Shown: piece after piece, positions 36,074 through 40,858 of the stretch | Position numbering within the stretch: position 1 is the stretch's first letter | Layout of the letters: each line of letters starts with the position of its first letter | Assembly: GCA_903851235.1 (NCBI GenBank) | Contig: CAINNR010000027.1 | Location: forward strand, 1 to 40,858 | Direction: 5' to 3' | Origin: an uncultured Candidatus Berkelbacteria bacterium | GTDB taxonomy: Bacteria > Patescibacteriota > UBA1384 > XYA2-FULL-43-10 > CAINNR01 | DNA length: 40,858 nucleotides | Translations under genes and position numbers: made by a program | Notes under the pieces: generated by a model | Databases searched by the model: none | What the model was told of the DNA's origin: nothing | Seen by the model: only the letters and a program-made list of their open reading frames with translations

Positions 36074-36493
36074 TTATTTGGATTTTGAACTTTGGGTTTT
36101 CCTGCGATAATCTTTTATTGCAGATCTAATTCCGTCTTCAGCCAAAATTGAACAGTGATATTTTGCCGGCGGGAACTTCCCCATGCGTTCAGCAATCTGT
36201 TTTGATGACAATTTCAACGCTTGGTCAATTGATTTTCCCTTGACCAATTCGGTTGCAATTGATGACGAAGCGATCGCCGCGCCACAGCCCAGTGTTTGAA
36301 ATTTAATATCAGCAATATATTCTTCCTTCTTACCGCTTACTAGCTTACGACTTAAGACTTTAATATAAATTTTCATCACATCTCCGCAATTCGGATTACC
36401 AACGGTGCCAACGCCATCGGCATTTTCAATTTCACCCAAATTTCTCGGGTTCTTAAAATGATCCATTATTTCATCACTATATAAACTTTCCAT
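36074..36493 (-). CDS. iscU: Fe-S scaffold protein IscU/NifU-like
   Basis: 'YSDEIMDHFKNPRNLGEIENADGVGTVGNPNCGD', 'LGCGAAIASSSIATELVKGKS', 'KYHCSILAEDGI'. Confidence 0.93.
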   Translation of the reverse strand: MESLYSDEIMDHFKNPRNLGEIENADGVGTVGNPNCGDVMKIYIKVLSRKLVSGKKEEYIADIKFQTLGCGAAIASSSIATELVKGKSIDQALKLSSKQIAERMGKFPPAKYHCSILAEDGIRSAIKDYRRKTQSSKSK

Positions 36494-36501
36494 AAAACTC
36501 C

Positions 36502-36530
36502 TTGACAAATTATTAATGATTCGCTATGAT
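36502..36530 (+). promoter_or_regulatory. Sigma70-type promoter of the sRNA candidate
   Basis: TTGACA (36502..36507), 17-nt spacer, TATGAT (36525..36530). Confidence 0.8.
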
Positions 36531-36536
36531 GTGTTC

Positions 36537-36672
36537 GATGGGTGTCCTCCTACACCTATCAGAGTGGTTCCACTTCCACAGAGTGGGACTTGGCATCTAC
36601 CTATCGACTACCGACGACGCTATGCGTCGTGACTACCCGCCGGACCAAAACTTATTGGCCGGCTTTTTTTTT
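36537..36672 (+). ncRNA. Candidate small RNA with 5'-terminal CCUCCU-loop hairpin and intrinsic terminator
   Basis: GATGGGTGT[CCTCCT]ACACCTATC at predicted +1; GTTCCAC..GTGGGAC; ACGACGC[TAT]GCGTCGT; terminator GCCGG(a)CCAA..TTGGCCGGC + T9. Confidence 0.7.
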
Positions 36673-37873
36673 ATTTAAACGGTGACATCTTTCGTAACTT
36701 TTCTATAATTCCCGGCATGACTTGCAAAACTTTATCAATTTCCGCTTCAGTTGTTTTGCGACCAAGTGTAAAACGAATCGAGCCGTGACACTGCTCCGGT
36801 TTTAATCCCATTGAAATCAAAACGTGTGAAGGTTCAAGTGAACCAGAGGTGCAAGCCGAACCGGTTGATGCCGCAATCCCCTCCATATCCAAATTTAGCA
36901 GTATCGCCTCACCTTCAGCGTTGATGAAAGAAATATTGACATTCGCCGGTGAGCGATATTTACGACTGCCATTTAAAAATGAATTCGGAATTTTCAGCAA
37001 TCCATCGATCAATTTATCTCTTAATTTTTCTATTCCTTTATTATCATCTATTATTTTTGATTTAGTATTTAGAATTTCCAACGCTTTTGCAAAACCGACA
37101 ATTGACGCAACATTCTCCGTTCCCGCTCGCTTTTTATATTCCTGACCGCCACCAATAATTTGATGCTTAATTGGGACGCCGGAGTGGATGTAAAGTAGCC
37201 CAATCCCCTTCGGCCCGTAAATCTTATGAGCCGACATTGTCAGTAAATCAACATGAAGATAATCAACATTCATATTGAAATGTTCCGCCGCTTGCACCGC
37301 ATCGCTGTGGAAGAAAATCCGCTGATCGCGTTCTTTGTTGATTTTTTCAATCAACTGACCGATCGCTCGAATCGGCTGAACAGTACCAATTTCATTGTTA
37401 ACATACATAATAGAAACTAAAACCGTGTTTTTTTTGATTGCCGATTCGATATCAGAGAGCTCGATTAAGCCATCTCGATTCGGTTTGATCAAGGTTGCTT
37501 CGATTTTCCCATCAGCTTCCAACTCTTTGACAGTTTCCAAAACCGCATGATGCTCAAAAGCCGAAGTGATAAGATGTGGCTTTTTCTTATTCGTAATTTC
37601 GTTTAGGTCAGGAGTAAACGCTTCAATGATGCCCTTTATTGCTAAATTATCCGCTTCGCTCCCTCCAGAGGTAAATATCACCTCGGTTGATTTACAATTC
37701 AAAAACTCGGCAATTTGATGCCTCGCGTTATCAACCGCCGATCGCGCCTCCTGGCCAAAAGAGTGGACTGAAGAAGCATTACCGAATTTTTCAGAAAAAT
37801 ATGGAAGCATGGCTTCCATCACATCAATATCAACCGGCGTTGTGGCAGAATGATCAAGATATATTTTGTTCAT
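36671..37873 (-). CDS. iscS: Cysteine desulfurase (IscS/NifS)
   Basis: 'IYLDHSATTPVDIDVMEAMLPYFSEKFGNASSVHSFG', 'SGGSEADNLAIKG', 'HSDAVQ', 'DLLTMSAHKIYGPKGIGLLY', 'STGSACTSGSLEPSHVL'. Confidence 0.95.
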   Translation of the reverse strand: MNKIYLDHSATTPVDIDVMEAMLPYFSEKFGNASSVHSFGQEARSAVDNARHQIAEFLNCKSTEVIFTSGGSEADNLAIKGIIEAFTPDLNEITNKKKPHLITSAFEHHAVLETVKELEADGKIEATLIKPNRDGLIELSDIESAIKKNTVLVSIMYVNNEIGTVQPIRAIGQLIEKINKERDQRIFFHSDAVQAAEHFNMNVDYLHVDLLTMSAHKIYGPKGIGLLYIHSGVPIKHQIIGGGQEYKKRAGTENVASIVGFAKALEILNTKSKIIDDNKGIEKLRDKLIDGLLKIPNSFLNGSRKYRSPANVNISFINAEGEAILLNLDMEGIAASTGSACTSGSLEPSHVLISMGLKPEQCHGSIRFTLGRKTTEAEIDKVLQVMPGIIEKLRKMSPFK

Positions 37874-37906
37874 AACAATATTATTTAAATCAAAAGTTAA
37901 TAATTT

Positions 37907-38146
37907 TTAGTTGTCAGTCTTGACCTTTGAGTTTTCATTTTTAAGTTTGCTTGCGATATTTCGCAAATCAGCAACACACTTTTTACAACCTTCGCCGGAA
38001 ACTGCCAACTGATATTCGCTTTGCGGAACTAAATACGCCACCGGCTTCGAATAACGGCTAACTTGATAAACTTCCCCGGCTTCGACTTCGTGGATGATTT
38101 TCGAAATCTGATTTTGCAGTTCGTTGACATTAATGTTTTTCATTAA
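37907..38146 (-). CDS. Phd/YefM-type antitoxin-like protein
   Basis: 'MKNINVNELQNQISKIIHEVEAGEVYQVSRYSKPVAYLVPQSEY' Phd-like N-terminus; no toxin gene adjacent. Confidence 0.75.
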   Translation of the reverse strand, partial: LMKNINVNELQNQISKIIHEVEAGEVYQVSRYSKPVAYLVPQSEYQLAVSGEGCKKCVADLRNIASKLKNENSKVKTDN

Positions 38147-38262
38147 TTCAATATAACATCTGCGGTAACATTCTGTCAATAAGCATGACTGCAAATGATT
38201 GTAATTTATTTCAAATAATGATAGTCTGGCTCTGACAACATCTGATAGAGGAGGTCATCCCA

Positions 38263-38757
38263 GTGTCATGTTTCGCCTGTGATCAGGAGCCATGCACTTG
38301 CATTGGTAGATGTTTTGGTGACGCTCTTGAGATTGTTCAAAAAGTTTTTCAAGACAACATTCCTGCGATGTACGAGCTGATAAAAACAGCTTTACATAAC
38401 TGTCAGCGGCCTGGTCTATTTTCGATACCAGACAATGTTGAACAATGGGTATGTCAAGGATACAAACTTTACGAAAAAAACGGCGAGGTCATGATCCACA
38501 TATTTTTCTACCACGACGAACACGAACGTGGAAACACCGAAAAAAGTGCGGATATGAGTGGTATCTACACTATGATGCACAGAACATTTGGCGATGATTT
38601 TCGAAACGCCTTGTCAATAGCTGTTAACAACGTCGGTGTTTACACCATCGATTTGTATACAACTGACGGCGGTCAACAACAAATTCGAGTAGTCGCAACC
38701 AAAGGAGACATTGAGCGACTCGGTAACGTCGCACTCCAGTGGCTAGCCGATAGATAA
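38263..38757 (+). CDS. Hypothetical protein with Cys-rich N-terminus
   Basis: GTG start after GAGGAGGTCATCCCA; 'SCFACDQEPCTCIGRCF'; promoter-like TTGTAA-17-TAGTCT; terminator CCGACTccaatcgAGTCGGTTTTTT. Confidence 0.65.
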   Translation: MSCFACDQEPCTCIGRCFGDALEIVQKVFQDNIPAMYELIKTALHNCQRPGLFSIPDNVEQWVCQGYKLYEKNGEVMIHIFFYHDEHERGNTEKSADMSGIYTMMHRTFGDDFRNALSIAVNNVGVYTIDLYTTDGGQQQIRVVATKGDIERLGNVALQWLADR

Positions 38758-38828
38758 CAATTATCCGACTCCAATCGAGTCGGTTTTTTATTTTGATTCG
38801 GCAAGAAAAGAGCGGCCTATTCTGACCG

Positions 38829-39026
38829 CTATGTGATTATCTCAACTTCTTGCTGATGATTCGGTTCATGGTTCCTTAAACTGCTGATGGCATTGACCAG
38901 GCGCTGACCGAAAGGATCGAGCAAGGATATCGCCTGTGCCAAATTTGAAAGTGGGAAAACCTCGTCGCGTCCTTGACCCTGTTGGATCAAGAATCGACTG
39001 TCAATACGATTCGGGTAGAATCTCAT
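38829..39026 (-). CDS. Small hypothetical protein
   Basis: SD AAGGAGTGGTTGAATA-ATG; overlaps the stop of the upstream ORF 39026..39226. Confidence 0.45.
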   Translation of the reverse strand: MRFYPNRIDSRFLIQQGQGRDEVFPLSNLAQAISLLDPFGQRLVNAISSLRNHEPNHQQEVEIIT

Positions 39027-39226
39027 TATTCAACCACTCCTTTTCTCAACGGATTGATAGAGCGAATTGCGTGAATCGAGTCTCGAAGTTGGACAAAGCC
39101 CGGATCAATTGCCCTATATGCGGCTACTATTCGGTCAACCGGCAATTGATGGCCTTCACGGTGATACTCCGCTGCCCGAAGACATCTCAAGAATTCACCA
39201 CCATATCTTTTTGGTGCCACTTCCAT
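39026..39226 (-). CDS. Small hypothetical protein
   Basis: Start at MEVAPKRYGGEF with SD AAGGGGTGATTACC-ATG. Confidence 0.5.
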   Translation of the reverse strand: MEVAPKRYGGEFLRCLRAAEYHREGHQLPVDRIVAAYRAIDPGFVQLRDSIHAIRSINPLRKGVVE

Positions 39227-39303
39227 GGTAATCACCCCTTTCGATATAGATGCTATCATAAAATCAAAGTTATTCCCAACAATATCATTGCCTGCGTTGC
39301 CTT

Positions 39304-39420
39304 GTCATTGCGAGAAGCGAAGCCCTTCGAAGTCTAGTGAAAGTAACCATGGTGAGTAACACTATTGGGCAATCTTAGAAAATATCTTTGATATAAACCT
39401 CTAAAATTTGGGTTATTTTT
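39304..39420 (-). pseudogene. Decayed GIY-YIG unit: C-terminal coding tail plus GTCATTGCGAG..CAATCTT repeat
   Basis: GTCATTGCGAG at 39304 and GGCAATCTT at 39368..39376; minus strand beyond reads NKNNPNFRGLYQRYF, matching IIKDNPSFKDLYLEI of the 28-kb copy. Confidence 0.65.
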
Positions 39421-39465
39421 ATTAAAAAACCTTCGACATTGCCGGAGGTTGTGAAAAATCAAGAC

Positions 39466-39747
39466 TCATTCAAAATTTGCTGCCGGAACTTCGCCACGTG
39501 CTTGCATTTCCTGGTACAACTTCCAGACTTCTCCTCGTCCAGATTCGACGTCTGATGATTGCTGCCGAACAATCTCGACCGGCTTTTCCCCGGTGCAATC
39601 AACGATCACAATCATCGAACCATTTATATATTCGTACGTTGACGCTATCAAATAGCGGTTGCCGAGATCAGCCACGTAACCGGCAACAGTCACAACATAA
39701 CCGAATTGCGGTTCTTGTACCTCCACCGAACATTCAGCGTTGGCCAT
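39466..39747 (-). CDS. Small hypothetical protein
   Basis: Start at MANAECSVEV with SD GAGCGAGG; terminator-like AACCTccggcaatgtcgAAGGTTTTTT downstream. Confidence 0.55.
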   Translation of the reverse strand: MANAECSVEVQEPQFGYVVTVAGYVADLGNRYLIASTYEYINGSMIVIVDCTGEKPVEIVRQQSSDVESGRGEVWKLYQEMQARGEVPAANFE

Positions 39748-39835
39748 TTCGGACACCTCGCTCTCAAGATGAACGACAAAAAAATTGTATAGAATTTCTT
39801 TTCATAAATCAAGATACCCAGTTGTGAATCCGAAA

Positions 39836-40030
39836 ACCTCCCCTAAATACAAAAGCATGCCCCGATCTGCTGTATGATTTTAATTAGATGAACAATTAAA
39901 ACAAAAACAAAAAGAAGGGAAACATGCTTAAGATACAATCTCATCACATTAGCGATTTGTATGTTTTAGTAGACGATGTACTCTGCCAGTGCAAATGTTT
40001 GTATTTGATTTTACCATTTGATATACTTAA
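39836..40030 (+). mobile_element. Possible truncated IS end with transposase N-terminus
   Basis: ATG 39924 MLKIQSHHISDLYVLVDDVL preceded by SD AGAAGGGAAAC; reading frame loses coherence after ~20 aa. Family not assignable by eye. Confidence 0.35.
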
Positions 40031-40858
40031 CTTAGTAACAATCAAACAGGAAACCTTACAACCAGTCCGGACTACACCTTTACCACCACTCTACCGGTTG
40101 AATCACAAGCCGGTCCGGCAATTACCGGTTCAACCGCCCAACGTCCAGGTGCCGATCCGGAAGAGGTAACCATTATCTGGACCACCGACCGTTATGCTTC
40201 CAGTCAGGTCTGGTATGGTACCGATTCAACTGTTCTTGATCAAAAGACTACAGAAGACACAACACTAAACAAAACTCACTTTGTTGTCATTACCCATTTA
40301 CATCCCAATGTCCGTTACTACTACAAAGCCTACTCTGCCGATACTTACGGTAATGTTGTCTGGGGTGATGAAAACTACTTCGTTACCGCTGAAACCGGTC
40401 TATCATCAACTCCAACCATCACCGGTGTAAAGTCTACCGATACAACACTAACCTCAACTATCATCTCATGGCAGACAACGACAGTGGCAACATCACTGGT
40501 TGAACTTGGAACTCTCCCTGCTACTTATGACACCAATATTGCCGACCAATCACTTGGCTCTACAACCCAACACGTTGTCCGTCTTGGTGGTTTGATTCAA
40601 GGAACGACTTATCATTATCGGGTAATGGGTCAAAGCTCTAACAACACCTGGATCGCTTCCGATGATTACACCTTCTCCACTGTTCCGATACCGGCAATAT
40701 CTAATATCCAAGTTAAAGATATCGGTTCAATGAATGCCACCATTACCTGGAGTTTAAACATTCCGGCTCAAAGTCAAGTTAACTATGGTGCAACATCACT
40801 TAGTCAATCACAGGGTGATACTCTCTCTGCTACCGCTCATTCGGTAAAGCTAAACTCA
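40031..40858 (+). CDS. Partial large surface protein with tandem fibronectin type III-like domains (both ends incomplete)
   Basis: Open frame with no start and running off the window: NNQTGNLTTSPDYTFTTTLPVESQAGPAITGSTAQRPGADPEEVTIIWTTDRYASSQVWYGTDSTVL...YYYKAYSADTYGNVVWGDENYF...; absent from the supplied ORF track. Confidence 0.75.

Noticed and set aside
36537-36672. sRNA candidate as 5S rRNA, SRP RNA or a 46-aa protein (MGVLLHLSEWFHFHRV...)
   Set aside because: Lacks the 5S CCGAAC loop and terminal helix, lacks the SRP GGAA/AGCAG domain; the small ORF runs through the terminator and has no SD.
39924-40169. 81-aa plus-strand ORF as a real gene
   Set aside because: Composite of an IS-like N-terminus and out-of-frame Fn3 sequence; the Fn3 coding frame is different.
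1-40858. CRISPR array or classical defence/toxin-antitoxin pair
   Set aside because: No regularly spaced direct repeats, cas genes, or adjacent toxin partner to the Phd-like ORF were seen.

Overview
Roughly 41 kb of what looks like a Patescibacteria/CPR-type genome: compact, mostly minus-strand housekeeping genes, scattered tRNAs, single-TM and beta-propeller surface proteins. No tools were run, so the lineage is inferred from gene content. Core genes recognised: mltG, ruvX, an ftsA-like gene, a short alaS, rpsA, secG, miaA, recG, mnmA, folD, iscU and iscS, plus eight tRNAs. The strongest non-routine signals are: (1) an unannotated plus-strand small RNA candidate filling the iscS-iscU gap. 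It has a TTGACA-17-TATGAT promoter, a 5'-terminal 9-bp hairpin whose whole loop is CCUCCU (anti-Shine-Dalgarno core), two more hairpins and an intrinsic terminator. (2) tRNA-Phe(GAA) interrupted by a 223-nt IC3-like group I intron, with P1, P10, P2, core and omega-G all readable. (3) A ~407-bp GIY-YIG unit bracketed by inverted GTCATTGCGAG..CAATCT repeats, replacing the middle of a decayed BRO-N/DinD-type gene, with a second decayed GIY-YIG tail at 39.3 kb. (4) A duplicated alaS 3' end flanking an HExxH gene. (5) A set of small orphan genes with their own promoters, strong SDs and terminators. Several reading frames are truncated or frameshifted and are flagged as such.
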